From NCBI GenBank assembly GCA_947646735.1, contig CANTFK010000994.1, forward strand, positions 868,001-932,000: DNA of 64,000 bases. Reading direction: 5' to 3'. The first letter of the stretch is position 1, and every line of letters starts with the position of its first letter. A program made the translations under genes and the position numbers. The DNA comes from Peronospora farinosa (Eukaryota > Oomycota > Peronosporomycetes > Peronosporales > Peronosporaceae). Of the stretch, positions 41,107 through 51,776 are shown piece after piece. A model generated the notes under the pieces. That model was not told where the DNA came from and ran no database searches. It saw nothing but the letters and a program-made list of their open reading frames with translations.

Positions 41107-41775
41107 ATGGTCCTATTTCACAGTCGACAAGCTCTTCTCATTGGTAAAGCCCCTATCATCGTCGTCCAGCGTCACGTTCTCCAAACGCGTTCCTTCTTTA
41201 CCGTGTTTCAAAAATATCTGGAAGCAAACAAACGTTTTGGATGGCAACAAACGCTTTGGAAACTTTACAATGTCGGGGATGTGAAATTTGGACGATTGGT
41301 GGGCAAAGATGCGAATGGATTCAAGTATTACGAAGATCCAACGGAAGTGTATGGACAACATCGATGGACGGAATATAAAGTGGATACATTTGACGAAGTG
41401 GAAGGCACACTTGTTCCACCCGAGTGGCATTTATGGATGCATCATGTAACGGATTCACCACCGAATGAAGGAGGTCAAGATCCTCATAATTGGGAAAAAA
41501 CAGAGACAGTGGCTCATTCGGATGCACCATTTACTACTCATTTGGGGGACCATGTGCCATATTATCCAAACAAGACGCTCTATCGTTCACGTGGTTATAA
41601 TGTTGGTAGTTTGGCTACGAAACCGGATGAACCGGATCAGTATTATCTCCAACCTGGTCATTTGCGTCGCACACGTAAGCACAAGCAGCATTTTTTTGCT
41701 CATGTGGATTACAACAATCCAGAAAACTCGGACGAGACTCGTGAGCAATTCTTGCGTCCTGCGGACGTGAACTAA
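41107..41775 (+). CDS. NDUFA12: NADH dehydrogenase (complex I) subunit NDUFA12/B17.2
   Basis: 222 residues, single exon. The first ~35 residues (MVLFHSRQALLIGKAPIIVV...TRSF) are a mitochondrial presequence. The conserved core follows: LWKLYNVGDVKFGRLVGKD, YYEDPTEVYGQHRWTEY and VPPEWHLWMHHVTDSPP. This accessory subunit sits on the matrix arm of respiratory complex I. The C-terminal extension (NKTLYRSRGYNVG to end) is longer than in animals but of the type found in protists. Confidence 0.95.
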   Translation: MVLFHSRQALLIGKAPIIVVQRHVLQTRSFFTVFQKYLEANKRFGWQQTLWKLYNVGDVKFGRLVGKDANGFKYYEDPTEVYGQHRWTEYKVDTFDEVEGTLVPPEWHLWMHHVTDSPPNEGGQDPHNWEKTETVAHSDAPFTTHLGDHVPYYPNKTLYRSRGYNVGSLATKPDEPDQYYLQPGHLRRTRKHKQHFFAHVDYNNPENSDETREQFLRPADVN

Positions 41776-42023
41776 GGAGGGAGGGAGGGAGGAGGGGATA
41801 GTACTGCTCTCTCGTGGTCGTTTACACTTGACATGTAAAGGTGACAGACAAATGAAACAACATGACAATAAAGAGGAACCCTGTGCTTGAATAACACTTG
41901 TTTATGATGCTCGACAATCCGTCCTTGTCTTTTGCTTCATACCTACTGTCCATTCTTCCTTCAAAACCACCTTGTCCAAAACGAGAAATCGCGCTGCTAC
42001 TTGCCGCTTGACCAAAAAACTAC

Positions 42024-42115
42024 ATCCATCAATCCATTCATTCATCCATCCATTCATTCATCCATCCAGCGCACTGCAAATACATCCATCCAGCGCACTG
42101 CAAATACATCCATCC
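42024..42115 (+). repeat. (ATCC)n microsatellite with a 24-bp tandem duplication
   Basis: CATCCATCAATCCATTCATT-type tetranucleotide repeats at 42024-42058 are followed by two identical 24-bp copies (42059-42082 and 42083-42106; core CAGCGCACTGCAAATA) and a partial third. The array lies between the 3' ends of NDUFA12 (plus) and the serine-rich membrane protein (minus). Confidence 0.9.
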
Positions 42116-42145
42116 GATCGATCGCTCTTCATTCTTTTGTTTTTT

Positions 42146-43615
42146 CTAAATGGCAATCTCACTGCTACTTCCTTTGGCTTTTTCCGGGTTTAATGCAATG
42201 AGCGAACCTGGACGCGCCATGTTAGCGTTCGTGTTCAAAGACCCCATCGACGCACGGTCGGACGAAAGATCCGCGTAACCGCTAATGTCAGTCTTGGATG
42301 ATTGCTGCAATAAAGGAATCGACGACACGTATGCTGACCCATGCGCGCTTGTAGCAAAGCTGTCTCTCGTAGACACGGACGAGATTGATGACTCGGACAA
42401 GAACGAAGCAGTCGACATGGCGTTTGGGTCGTCGTCAGAACTTCGCAGCAAAGTCGACAACTTGGCTGGTGAGTCCGGTCCCATGCTCTCTTCAGACGCA
42501 CGAGCCGCCATCGGCTTTGAGCGTGTCGGAGCCGGTATCGCACGAGTCGGAGCCGGTACCGCATGAGTCAGGAGAGGTGCCAAAAAGCTGCGGTTGTCAT
42601 CAGGTCCCATACTTATGTCCATATCATCCTGACTCGTAGTACTCTGTGTAAAGCCTGCATCTTGCTTGGGTGATTGAATGTGTGAGCTCATCTCCATCTC
42701 TGCATGTGCATTGGTAGCCGTCGCAAGTTCTGCGTATTCATCCGGAGCAGATAATTTACGGCTTGCAGGAATACGCAACGAATTGGCGTGATTGCCTCGA
42801 CCACTAGCGTGGCCATTGCCAATTAAGCCCGTCAGATGAAACATCGTACTCGTTGCAAGCTGAGGATTTACATTTGGATTGCCATTCTCTTCGGATTCAC
42901 GATAATGGTACGAGTAGCTGTTCATCTTCCGGTTACTGAAAGTAGTAGGACTCAACCCTCCTCTCGTGTTAAACACACTACTGTCCGTGCTGCTGGCATT
43001 GCTATTGTCAAATTGTTGATTACTAGCTCCACTTGTTCGTGTCGATGACACATAACTCATGTCAAACCCTTTTGAAAGTCCCAACTCGCCGGGAGAGAGT
43101 TCAATGGACATTTCTGGCATTCCAAGGTCTTGTTCATTCTTGAATCCTCGATGAACAGGGACGGTCATTGAAGCAACGCCCAGAGGAGGAGGACTGACAG
43201 AAGTGCGTTTCTTTTGAGGTCGTTTTCGTTGCAATCGTAGACAAAACAATGCAGCAATCACAAAGAATAAGACACCCATGGTAATTCCAATAGACAGAAG
43301 CGTCCCATTGCCATCTTTGTCCGTATTTGTACTTCCTATGACCTTGTCAGGGGTCACATCTTTTGCCGTTGGAGGAGTCACAGGTGCTGGACTGGATGAA
43401 GGAGCGCTTGTGACTGGAGATAAAGCTGAATTGTCTGGTAAAATTGACGGATTTGGACTCTGTAAACTTCCTGATGAAGAAGAACTCGACGCCGTTGATT
43501 TTGATTCGATAGGTTTTGTGATTGAATTAGGACCATTTGTTGTAGTATCAGGTGTAACAGATTGAAGAAGACTGTTCACGAGATCATCCGTAGACACATC
43601 AGCCACGGACTTCAT
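42146..43615 (-). CDS. Serine-rich single-pass membrane protein, function unknown
   Basis: 489 residues as written. A Ser/Thr/Pro-rich N-terminal part (about 100 residues, probably O-glycosylated ectodomain) leads to one TM (TLLSIGITMGVLFFVIAALF), a basic stop-transfer (LRLQRKRPQKKR) and a long disordered Ser/Asn-rich cytosolic tail with repeats such as HAVPAPTRAIPAPTRSKP. No signal peptide is present at ATG 43615, so the real first exon is probably upstream: an open Cys-containing stretch on the minus strand at 43822-43680 (FFCHSNKNWCATAGITCPQY) has a good GTATGT donor and could belong to this gene, but the join could not be settled. Confidence 0.6.
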   Translation of the reverse strand: MKSVADVSTDDLVNSLLQSVTPDTTTNGPNSITKPIESKSTASSSSSSGSLQSPNPSILPDNSALSPVTSAPSSSPAPVTPPTAKDVTPDKVIGSTNTDKDGNGTLLSIGITMGVLFFVIAALFCLRLQRKRPQKKRTSVSPPPLGVASMTVPVHRGFKNEQDLGMPEMSIELSPGELGLSKGFDMSYVSSTRTSGASNQQFDNSNASSTDSSVFNTRGGLSPTTFSNRKMNSYSYHYRESEENGNPNVNPQLATSTMFHLTGLIGNGHASGRGNHANSLRIPASRKLSAPDEYAELATATNAHAEMEMSSHIQSPKQDAGFTQSTTSQDDMDISMGPDDNRSFLAPLLTHAVPAPTRAIPAPTRSKPMAARASEESMGPDSPAKLSTLLRSSDDDPNAMSTASFLSESSISSVSTRDSFATSAHGSAYVSSIPLLQQSSKTDISGYADLSSDRASMGSLNTNANMARPGSLIALNPEKAKGSSSEIAI

Positions 43616-44072
43616 GAGTATTTCACAAGGAAAAAGAAGGAATGAGTGGGAAATAGAAAGTAGTCAGTCCTCGTATCGATCGTCTGGCACATACTGAGGG
43701 CAAGTGATTCCAGCTGTTGCGCACCAATTCTTGTTTGAGTGACAAAAAAAGGGAAGCTTCAGGTCATGTGGTGTAGTAGGACCAATGATAATTGAGTACA
43801 ACAACTTGCGAGTAGGACACATGCGAACCTAAAAATCAGTTGAATAACAAACTATCGAATCTGTTACGGTAAGTGATCAAGTATAGGATGGATTTATCCA
43901 TCCATCCTAATTGTCCAAACAATTGGAGAATACTTGCTTTAATTTGTAGAAACACTTTTTTTTCAACAATTCGACAATCTTATATCGAATAAAAACAAAC
44001 GAAATTTTGGTTTTTTATTTTTTCTTCGAGAATAAACTGCCAACGTCGACTTCTGCTTCGATTATCATCGTC
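43616..44072 (-). other. Intergenic region with candidate upstream exon of the serine-rich membrane protein
   Basis: On the minus strand, 43822-43680 is open and reads as a short Cys-rich segment ending near a GTATGT donor. It may be the missing 5' exon of the gene at 42146-43615. The remaining part (43830-44072) is AT-rich 3' flank of ATG2, with a GGATGGATTTATCCATCC palindrome-like run at about 43886-43910. Confidence 0.35.
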
Positions 44073-47000
44073 TTAACTTGTTCGAAAGTCCTTAAACTTA
44101 TTCTCAATGTCTTCTTTAAGTTCTGGATCCACAGCATTGCGTACGCCAATTAATGCTTTGGCTACAGCCTCAGATGCACCAATCATAGGACGTAACACTG
44201 CCACCGGAACAGCACGAATAACTGATCGCACGTAACCTTGAGAACCAGTTTTCTTGTACTCGACAAGCGGTACAGCCACAATAGTCTTGGCTGCTACATG
44301 AAACTCACGTGCAAGTGAGTCGTAAGCTTGGCCAAACCCCTCTGCGGCAGTCGCTGGTTGCTGAGTCAAATATTGACGGCCTCCAATACCACCACCCGTA
44401 TCCTGAGCATTGCGAATACCACCACCACCCATCCGTCGAGAATTCCGAGCAATTCGACTACCAGCTTGTCGGTATTTCAGTCGTTTACGACGCAGCGCTG
44501 ACGATGACGACACGACATCATCTGCATGTTCTAGTAATGCTTGAGTGCCCTGAGCCATTTTTGAAGCAGTGTTGAGTGTCTCGATTGTCACAGACTTGAG
44601 AAAACTGGATGCACCCTTTTTGATTCCACGCACAAGTCGCCGATCACGCCCATAGTGCTCCATTGGAAGCAAAATCAAGTTTGCGGCGCCTGCGCCAATG
44701 TTTACAAATGGACGTAGAGGAGGCATCGACACACTCGCAACGCACTTGTGAATCTGGTGCCTTGAAATGTCTTGTACCCATGACAATAGTACACTTTCGC
44801 TCAGAGCAGCCCATCCATCCAGTCCACTCATTTGCACTCGTCGGAGCACTAGTTCCATATCCTCAAGCACGAAAAGGTTAATCACTTCTAGATAGTCACC
44901 GGCACGAAGCGCCGCGTAGTCGACATGATTAGGCCGGTAATCAATCTTAATTTTGCACGGCTTGATGTCAATGCTCTGGAAAAACCAAGCACCTAAACTA
45001 ACATCCGCCTCCAGTGCAGGTATAGTCTCACCAATAGGTTTCATCTCCATCCCACCTTCATGCATCGCTGATTCAACATCATCCGTATCGTCAATCTGGT
45101 ACATTGTAGAACGTATCTTTGGCGCCGGTGGTGGATCCTCAAGAGGCACGAACTGCCGCAGAAACTTTACAACCTCCTGATCAAGATTAATGCGCAATGG
45201 CAGCAACCGAGCCTTTAGACGGTGTTCTTCGCACAAGTTAGCACCTGGTCGGACTGTCGTCAACTGCAATCGCGCCATTGAGCTGCCACTTTCGCGCGGG
45301 TGCGTCGCCTCAGACTTCCAGTAGCACATGATCTTGCGGATCTGCGATGTTGAAATGTAATCCAGCAATTCCACATCCCCTAGTGCGAGCACCATGTGAG
45401 ATGCCAGTGATTGGTCCTTGGCATTATCGAATATGTCCAGACGCAATTGAATCCGTGTCGCCACTAACTCGAGCATTTCTTCTGTTTTGCGACCACTATT
45501 CTTTAACGAACGCTTTCGCGATGCAGGCATGCAATCAATTGACGCAGCCCGCATTGATCGTGTAGCTGGATCTCGTTTCATAAAGGATGCAGCGGGTGCG
45601 CTTTTTGCGCTGGTAAATAGAGGTGAGCTGCTATCGTTTCCAAAGAGGTCACCACCATCTGAAGGAACGTAATTGTCATACAGAACATCCAGCAATTTCT
45701 CTTTCTTTGTGGTAGCACTGTCCGGTTGCTGCATATCCTCAGTGGGCATATCGGTATCCTTTGGAGGGTGGAGTCTTACAGCTTCACTGGCATCGCGTGT
45801 CCAGTCGTGGCCACCGAAGAACCGCATGCAAATATTAAAGTTACGCAGCAGCACGTGCTGTATAACGATCGGGGGCGGCGCCACCACTTTCCGAACTGCA
45901 TTTTCTCGTGTGATGGATCTTATGGCAGCTTCGCATTCTTTTTCACCAAATGATAGAGATGTCGCAGAGCCACCAATCGGTATTTCTACATGATGCGGAT
46001 AAATTCGCGATGGCAGACCCGTCACGCGGGGACCACCATCATCAGACCGCAGGTCATCGTAGAACCAGCGTGCCGTAGGCTCATCCGATGGAGAGACCGT
46101 CGGCATTCCAAAAGACGAAGAAGGAGCACCAGCGTGGCTACTAGTTGACAAAAACGATGCTGGTCGTTTCGGAACGGCACGTGGAGACGACGTCACGGAG
46201 TGGTTGCGCCGCTGTTCCTCTCTGCTCTGTTGTCTACACGCTAACTCGTCCGTATCACTTTCGCCATAATCGCCGTCCATATCCTGAACTTCATGGCCGC
46301 TGTTCGATTCCATGTCAAGCAGTCTATTGAACCGCGACTGAAGGTCACTGTCGAGAGCAAACTCGAGTTCGATCTCTTTGCCTTCGTCCTCACCGACGTC
46401 GACAATTGACATGGACATGCCATTGGGGAAAATGTCGTTGCTGTTTGCACCGTGCACTTCCTCACCGTCTACTTCACCGGAAGACTGACGAGCCATACTT
46501 TTGCTCTCCAGGAGGTCCATTTGGTGCGAGAATGAAGATGCAGTTCCCTCTGTTTGTAAATCACTAAGCTCCACTTCGTCAAGCCCGTTCTGCATACCCC
46601 ACCAGTTCTTCGACGCAGCCGGGAACGCGGCATTTACGTCAACACCGTCACCATCATTATCGTCATTAAACGCGTACGCATCATTGTAGCTCGCGTTTGC
46701 TTGCTCAACACTCGCTGGAGAGCTCATTGGCTGTACAGGAAATGGAACAGGAGGCTTCTCTTCCACTGGCTCAAACAAAGAAATTTTTTCTCCAGATGCT
46801 TCGCCTGTAGAAGCGCTTTCATCTTCGCCTACAATACCAGTGGTTGCATCACGTGCAAGCCACCGCGCATTGTGCTCGTTGTATAACACTTTTTCTCTCT
46901 CATGAGAGGAACCCATTTGCATCGAGGCATTTAATGAGCTTCCAGTGGCCGGAGAAAACCAAGGGTCATCTTCAGGTGTAGCCCCTTGGGGTGAGCGACC

Positions 47001-50000
47001 ACTGTTTGGCTCGGGTCCCATTAGAAATGCTCCTGCAGACTCGTGTCCCTCGAACGATCTCACCTCGGAATAATAGTCTTCGATGACTAGCTCGTTAATA
47101 CGAACAGGTTTTGAATATTTCCGCCTCTCCTCTTGCTGATGCTTTAATCGTAACTCTGACGCTGATAACTGGTCGTCACGATCGAGGCCATGAACCATAC
47201 GATCCTTCTCCTTTTGAATCAAATCCATTCGAGTGCGCAGCAAGCGGGCTTCAGTATCAGTTGCAACAGCTTTCCCAGGAAAAATCTTCTTCCCGCCACC
47301 GAAAGCGTCTTCATCGATTTGCTCTAGGACGTTGATAGAGCCTCGGCTAGAATCGCCTTTGTTACCGACGGAAAGCCGTTCACTTCGTACGCTGCTAGTG
47401 CTAGATATATCAGCTACTCCCTGCGCAAAATCAGATGAAGGAATACTCATCGGTCGCAAACTATTTGCAGGTGCGGAGGTTATATTCGTGACAACTGACA
47501 CACTGGATGGATCGCTCACCCCATCCAGACCCACGTATGCAGTAGTATCACGTGGCTCCTGTTCGGATGCAAGCTGATCCGTCCATACCAAAAGCAACTT
47601 AATCAATGTGTTAAAAGAATCAAAGCACGCATAAACATTGGCCGTGCCTAAATTCAGTTCCACTGACAGCTCCGGTGACACTGATGGAGCTGACACTTTT
47701 TCTTCACGCTGGCCACGGGATACAGATGAAACATTAAGCGTAGAAGGTGGCACCTGCACGCGTAGGAAAACATCCACAAAATCCATCGTAACAATCTGCA
47801 AGAAGCCAAACTTTTCCAGAAACGTAAGCAAGGAAGGGTATACTGCATCCAGACTACCGCCTCCTCCTCCAGCATACGTGTCAGCAAACTTAAGTGACTT
47901 CTTCTTTGAAACTTTAGAGCTGCCACGGAGAAAAAGATCTTTGCCCAGAAGAACGTCATCGATGTCATCGTAGCCTGCACGTGCTTGCGTTAGAAACAGC
48001 TCCAAGTCGCCGACGGAAATTTTGTATCCTTGCATGACAGCACCCGTGACAACGTTGGAAGACACATTGACCTTACCCAACACGAGAATCATGCGTGATG
48101 TCAAGGTCAAAGGCGCGTAATCGACTATGACGTCGTAAAAATTGACGAAAAGATTTGTAAAAACAGTTTTCGTGGCCATTGCCAGAGGTTCAGCGTCGTA
48201 GCTGCCTCCGCCCTTGATAGTTTCAGAGAGCTTCGTACCTTCTTCATCTGACATGCTCACCGAGTCCAGCGGAATAATTGGGGTCGGGTATTCCATCAGC
48301 ATCATATTCAGCATTTGAAGTAGCCATTTCGAGCGTACGTCGTAGCGTAAACTGAGATGCGACAGATGTAATTCCACTTTCATCTCGCGCATCTCGTTAG
48401 TTTGGTCAGCGATGTCGACACCCATGAACAAGATAGGTGCTTTCGATACTCCAAAAGGTGTCCTATAAATTATTGGCACAACAGCGTTTGTGCGACCATC
48501 TTCTTCCAGCAAAGTAGTATTGTGTGCTAGTACGTGGACACGAGAGACCAATTGTCCCATCCACTGTGATACCTGAAATACCTGGAGAGTCTCAAACGCG
48601 AAATGATACGTGAACAGAGCTTTGTCAGACTCAAGTTCATCTAGCGCCTTATGTTCGCTCTCATTTTTTCCAGACGGGGTTGGAGCATGAGCAAACAGCG
48701 ATGAAGGCAATGTAACGTAGTCACATATGCTGACAGTTCCTTCGCGTAGTGTGAGTTTCATGCTCATGTAGCTGGGCATCAATCGATATTTAAGCGCAGC
48801 CGTAGCGAGCATATGATTGTAGCTGTCGACATCAATAGGATTGATCATCAAAAGCGCGTCAAACAGCACCATCAATCGATTCAGCGAAGACTTGGAAAAG
48901 GTTGCGTTGGCACAAGGCAAACCAATTTTCACCGAATAAAGTGAAGCCGCTGCTGCTGCACTTTCGTAGGACTCTGTACGCCCGAAAGCATCCAGGCTCC
49001 AACCGTTCAGCCCCACTCTTCCACCGTCGTTGTCATCGCCACTTACGTCGTCAGGTAAGTTGCTCGATGCAGCATCAGGGCTTTGACTAGAATCGTGAGA
49101 TAGGTTCTGCTTGCTAGTAATAGCATCTTCCATTTCTTCACGAGATGGCACTTGAAGACGCAAACGGAGCGTACAAACGTCTCCTGAGCGTTCATCGCTA
49201 CAAGCAGTAACAAGCACGAATTTTTCCAGGCAGGAACTCCGCTGGTCACCATTTTCAGGAGTCAACAACGACACTTTCGCGTTGTCGAAAGAAACCTCAA
49301 AATCTGACAACCACGGAAGCGCGCACCCTTTCCTATGCAGGGGTGGTATCGGTGCGCCTGGTTCAGCGGCCTCGTCAATCCCATCCTTAGTGCGTGGAGA
49401 GTATGACCCAACCTTCACGTCTTCTAAAGTCATCAGTAGCCTATCTTCGCACAGTCCCCGCTTTGAGGACGGGCCAAACCGAATAAGGTCGCTGTTAACC
49501 ATAGGAAACCGCAGCGTCACCTGCATGCATTCCGTCGTCATGTCGATAGATTTTGCAAGCTCCCGAACTCCATTTGTCGAATCCACTGCTAAAGCCGCTT
49601 TTCGCTTTGATACCGGTGTATCATCTTCCAGTAAGGCTAACAAGCGATGCGCTCTATCTAACAGATACATATCCCATTCTACGACAACAGGCTGAACGTT
49701 TACATGCACCCCAAGAGATGCAAGCGCTGCCGGCATTTCGTCCTCCAATTCAAAATCGATTCGTACCTGAGCAGACAAATTTGATGACAAATTCGCTCTC
49801 CGCCCGGAAACTGGAGATATATCAACACACTTCAAAACGCATGCAGACAGCATTGCTGCTTCATCCTCTTCAGTGTCTACTGACATTCGAGGAAGCGTCT
49901 TTTCCGTAATCGTGAGCTTTCCAATCGTAAATGCGAGTAATGAGTACCGTGAGTACGCCAAGCTTGAAAAAATAACATCCTTGAAAGAAAGCTCCAAGCG

Positions 50001-51776
50001 CTCGAGTCCGCCTACAGAAGGTAAGGCCTTTTTCGGTCTGACAGGGGCACGGAGAGTACAGCTCTCGGTCATTAAGCCCTCGTCGTCCTGCTTACCTTGT
50101 GCATCTCCGTTTACTTTATCTTCTTCATCACCATCATCAGGTAGGTCATCGTACAGGAAGACGCATTCGCACTCAAGCAAATGAATTTTTATCCGTGACT
50201 GCACACGCCGTGCCGCTCGGTCCTGTGCTGCTGCTGCTGTTGACCATGATAAATGACTTCGGTCCTCGCATTTTTCACCATCGTCGAAGCCATAACGAGC
50301 CGACGCATACATAGACTGGCCCATTGCACTCATGCTTTCAAACGATGCACCTGGTGCGAACGAACTAGCGATCCCCGAATCACACTCAAAAAATCCATCA
50401 TCCTCATTTTCGACATCTGACAATCCAATGCTCTCAACGCTATCTGCGACAGACAGCTTTTGTGTCTTAAAAGGTATATTTCCTTCTGCAGGTACCATTT
50501 TCGCTTCAGATGAACTTCTACTGCGACGCGCAAATTGTAGTTCATCCTGCGTTTGCCGATATTGTAAGAGCAGGTGCTCAATGCGCTGAAACTCCTTAAA
50601 CGATAAGTTTAACGCTCCTCCCGTCGCATCGACCTCGCCATCTTCACTTCCGGTCATCCATCCAGGTTGATCGTCACAAATAGACTGGAACATTGCTGCC
50701 GATGCATATCGATCTTCGAAATGGTGCGTATGTAGCTTGGTGGGATCCGTCGAAAAGGCATCCACGATTTTTCCCAGTTCCGGGAAATACTGAGGCTGCA
50801 ACACAATCCGAATAGAGCGAAAAAAAACATCTGCATCCATTGCTGGTGCCTCCAATGCCTCGTAATGAGAAAGTTTCACTTGTATATAACACTGATTGCT
50901 CGGGTCACTTGCGAGGAAGGGATGCAGCACCATGTCGCTGTATTCATTACGGCGACGCTCGTTCCAGTACTCTTCGCCGTTTTCTTCTTCGCTGCTCAAG
51001 TGCAAATCCATACTGATTCCACGGAACTTGATGCCCTTTTGGGATATACCAAACAGCGTGCTCGCTGCCATGGAAGACTGCGTCCAGCCATCCGTCGTCT
51101 GTGGGCCGGCCGGCTGGTCCACACTACTTCGTCCGTAGACGCTCTGTAGTTCCGATGCGGACTCGTCCATAAACTGTGCCCACTCCAATTTACACAGCAA
51201 TGCAACGTCTCGTCCGTTATGTGTTTCTCCCGTCTCCAGTCGCAGACAAATGTTCGACAAAGTGACTTTAATCTTAGACGTGACTTGTTCAATCCAACTG
51301 GCTACAAAGTCAAGTCCTTCCTGTGAGATCTCATCGACTGGCTCATGCATCATTGATTTTTTCTTCTGTCCACTGTCCTTCTGCTCTTGTTGTGCTTCAT
51401 CTTTAGCTGTTGTCTCGCTTCGTCTAAACTGCTGCATCTCGTCCTTATCCAATGGCACCAGAACGATCTCAATATCATCAATCTCCATCAAGCAACTCTC
51501 GCTCATAATATTGGCGTAGGAAATAGCCACCCGAACGGAGCCCAGATAACCTTTTTTCACCTTGAACGGTAGTTTCTGAGCCTCACAAAGCTCTACATTG
51601 AGCACGTCAGCATTTAGCAATAAATCACAAAGCTCGAGACGTCCAGACCGAAGATGTACGTCCAATTGATCCAGATTCAGCTCATCGGCAGCCAAGAAAC
51701 GACCGATCATTCGTTCAAGTACGAATTTATACAACCGTTTCAATGCTGGGTCGGTCAATTGCTTAAAAAACTGCAT
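44073..51776 (-). CDS. ATG2: Autophagy lipid-transfer protein ATG2
   Basis: 2567 residues in one uninterrupted 7.7-kb exon. The N-terminal chorein domain starts MQFFKQLTDPALKRLYKFVL and contains ADELNLDQLDVHLRSGRLEL and LNADVLN, the ATG2/VPS13 hallmark. The C-terminal ATG2 region has FVNIGAGAANLILLPMEHYG, GIKKGASSFLKSVTIETLN and VRSVIRAVPVAVLRPMIGASEA, which includes the amphipathic membrane-binding part. Long acidic/Ser-rich linkers fill residues ~1450-1800. ATG2 forms a rod that moves phospholipids from the ER to the growing autophagosome with ATG9 and ATG18. VPS13 is excluded by the C-terminus and the lack of a VAB domain. ATG at 51776. Confidence 0.93.
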   Translation of the reverse strand: MQFFKQLTDPALKRLYKFVLERMIGRFLAADELNLDQLDVHLRSGRLELCDLLLNADVLNVELCEAQKLPFKVKKGYLGSVRVAISYANIMSESCLMEIDDIEIVLVPLDKDEMQQFRRSETTAKDEAQQEQKDSGQKKKSMMHEPVDEISQEGLDFVASWIEQVTSKIKVTLSNICLRLETGETHNGRDVALLCKLEWAQFMDESASELQSVYGRSSVDQPAGPQTTDGWTQSSMAASTLFGISQKGIKFRGISMDLHLSSEEENGEEYWNERRRNEYSDMVLHPFLASDPSNQCYIQVKLSHYEALEAPAMDADVFFRSIRIVLQPQYFPELGKIVDAFSTDPTKLHTHHFEDRYASAAMFQSICDDQPGWMTGSEDGEVDATGGALNLSFKEFQRIEHLLLQYRQTQDELQFARRSRSSSEAKMVPAEGNIPFKTQKLSVADSVESIGLSDVENEDDGFFECDSGIASSFAPGASFESMSAMGQSMYASARYGFDDGEKCEDRSHLSWSTAAAAQDRAARRVQSRIKIHLLECECVFLYDDLPDDGDEEDKVNGDAQGKQDDEGLMTESCTLRAPVRPKKALPSVGGLERLELSFKDVIFSSLAYSRYSLLAFTIGKLTITEKTLPRMSVDTEEDEAAMLSACVLKCVDISPVSGRRANLSSNLSAQVRIDFELEDEMPAALASLGVHVNVQPVVVEWDMYLLDRAHRLLALLEDDTPVSKRKAALAVDSTNGVRELAKSIDMTTECMQVTLRFPMVNSDLIRFGPSSKRGLCEDRLLMTLEDVKVGSYSPRTKDGIDEAAEPGAPIPPLHRKGCALPWLSDFEVSFDNAKVSLLTPENGDQRSSCLEKFVLVTACSDERSGDVCTLRLRLQVPSREEMEDAITSKQNLSHDSSQSPDAASSNLPDDVSGDDNDGGRVGLNGWSLDAFGRTESYESAAAAASLYSVKIGLPCANATFSKSSLNRLMVLFDALLMINPIDVDSYNHMLATAALKYRLMPSYMSMKLTLREGTVSICDYVTLPSSLFAHAPTPSGKNESEHKALDELESDKALFTYHFAFETLQVFQVSQWMGQLVSRVHVLAHNTTLLEEDGRTNAVVPIIYRTPFGVSKAPILFMGVDIADQTNEMREMKVELHLSHLSLRYDVRSKWLLQMLNMMLMEYPTPIIPLDSVSMSDEEGTKLSETIKGGGSYDAEPLAMATKTVFTNLFVNFYDVIVDYAPLTLTSRMILVLGKVNVSSNVVTGAVMQGYKISVGDLELFLTQARAGYDDIDDVLLGKDLFLRGSSKVSKKKSLKFADTYAGGGGGSLDAVYPSLLTFLEKFGFLQIVTMDFVDVFLRVQVPPSTLNVSSVSRGQREEKVSAPSVSPELSVELNLGTANVYACFDSFNTLIKLLLVWTDQLASEQEPRDTTAYVGLDGVSDPSSVSVVTNITSAPANSLRPMSIPSSDFAQGVADISSTSSVRSERLSVGNKGDSSRGSINVLEQIDEDAFGGGKKIFPGKAVATDTEARLLRTRMDLIQKEKDRMVHGLDRDDQLSASELRLKHQQEERRKYSKPVRINELVIEDYYSEVRSFEGHESAGAFLMGPEPNSGRSPQGATPEDDPWFSPATGSSLNASMQMGSSHEREKVLYNEHNARWLARDATTGIVGEDESASTGEASGEKISLFEPVEEKPPVPFPVQPMSSPASVEQANASYNDAYAFNDDNDGDGVDVNAAFPAASKNWWGMQNGLDEVELSDLQTEGTASSFSHQMDLLESKSMARQSSGEVDGEEVHGANSNDIFPNGMSMSIVDVGEDEGKEIELEFALDSDLQSRFNRLLDMESNSGHEVQDMDGDYGESDTDELACRQQSREEQRRNHSVTSSPRAVPKRPASFLSTSSHAGAPSSSFGMPTVSPSDEPTARWFYDDLRSDDGGPRVTGLPSRIYPHHVEIPIGGSATSLSFGEKECEAAIRSITRENAVRKVVAPPPIVIQHVLLRNFNICMRFFGGHDWTRDASEAVRLHPPKDTDMPTEDMQQPDSATTKKEKLLDVLYDNYVPSDGGDLFGNDSSSPLFTSAKSAPAASFMKRDPATRSMRAASIDCMPASRKRSLKNSGRKTEEMLELVATRIQLRLDIFDNAKDQSLASHMVLALGDVELLDYISTSQIRKIMCYWKSEATHPRESGSSMARLQLTTVRPGANLCEEHRLKARLLPLRINLDQEVVKFLRQFVPLEDPPPAPKIRSTMYQIDDTDDVESAMHEGGMEMKPIGETIPALEADVSLGAWFFQSIDIKPCKIKIDYRPNHVDYAALRAGDYLEVINLFVLEDMELVLRRVQMSGLDGWAALSESVLLSWVQDISRHQIHKCVASVSMPPLRPFVNIGAGAANLILLPMEHYGRDRRLVRGIKKGASSFLKSVTIETLNTASKMAQGTQALLEHADDVVSSSSALRRKRLKYRQAGSRIARNSRRMGGGGIRNAQDTGGGIGGRQYLTQQPATAAEGFGQAYDSLAREFHVAAKTIVAVPLVEYKKTGSQGYVRSVIRAVPVAVLRPMIGASEAVAKALIGVRNAVDPELKEDIENKFKDFRTS

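Noticed and set aside
42024..42115. ATCC repeats as telomeric or origin sequence
   Set aside because: It is a short microsatellite with a 24-bp duplication inside a gene-dense region.
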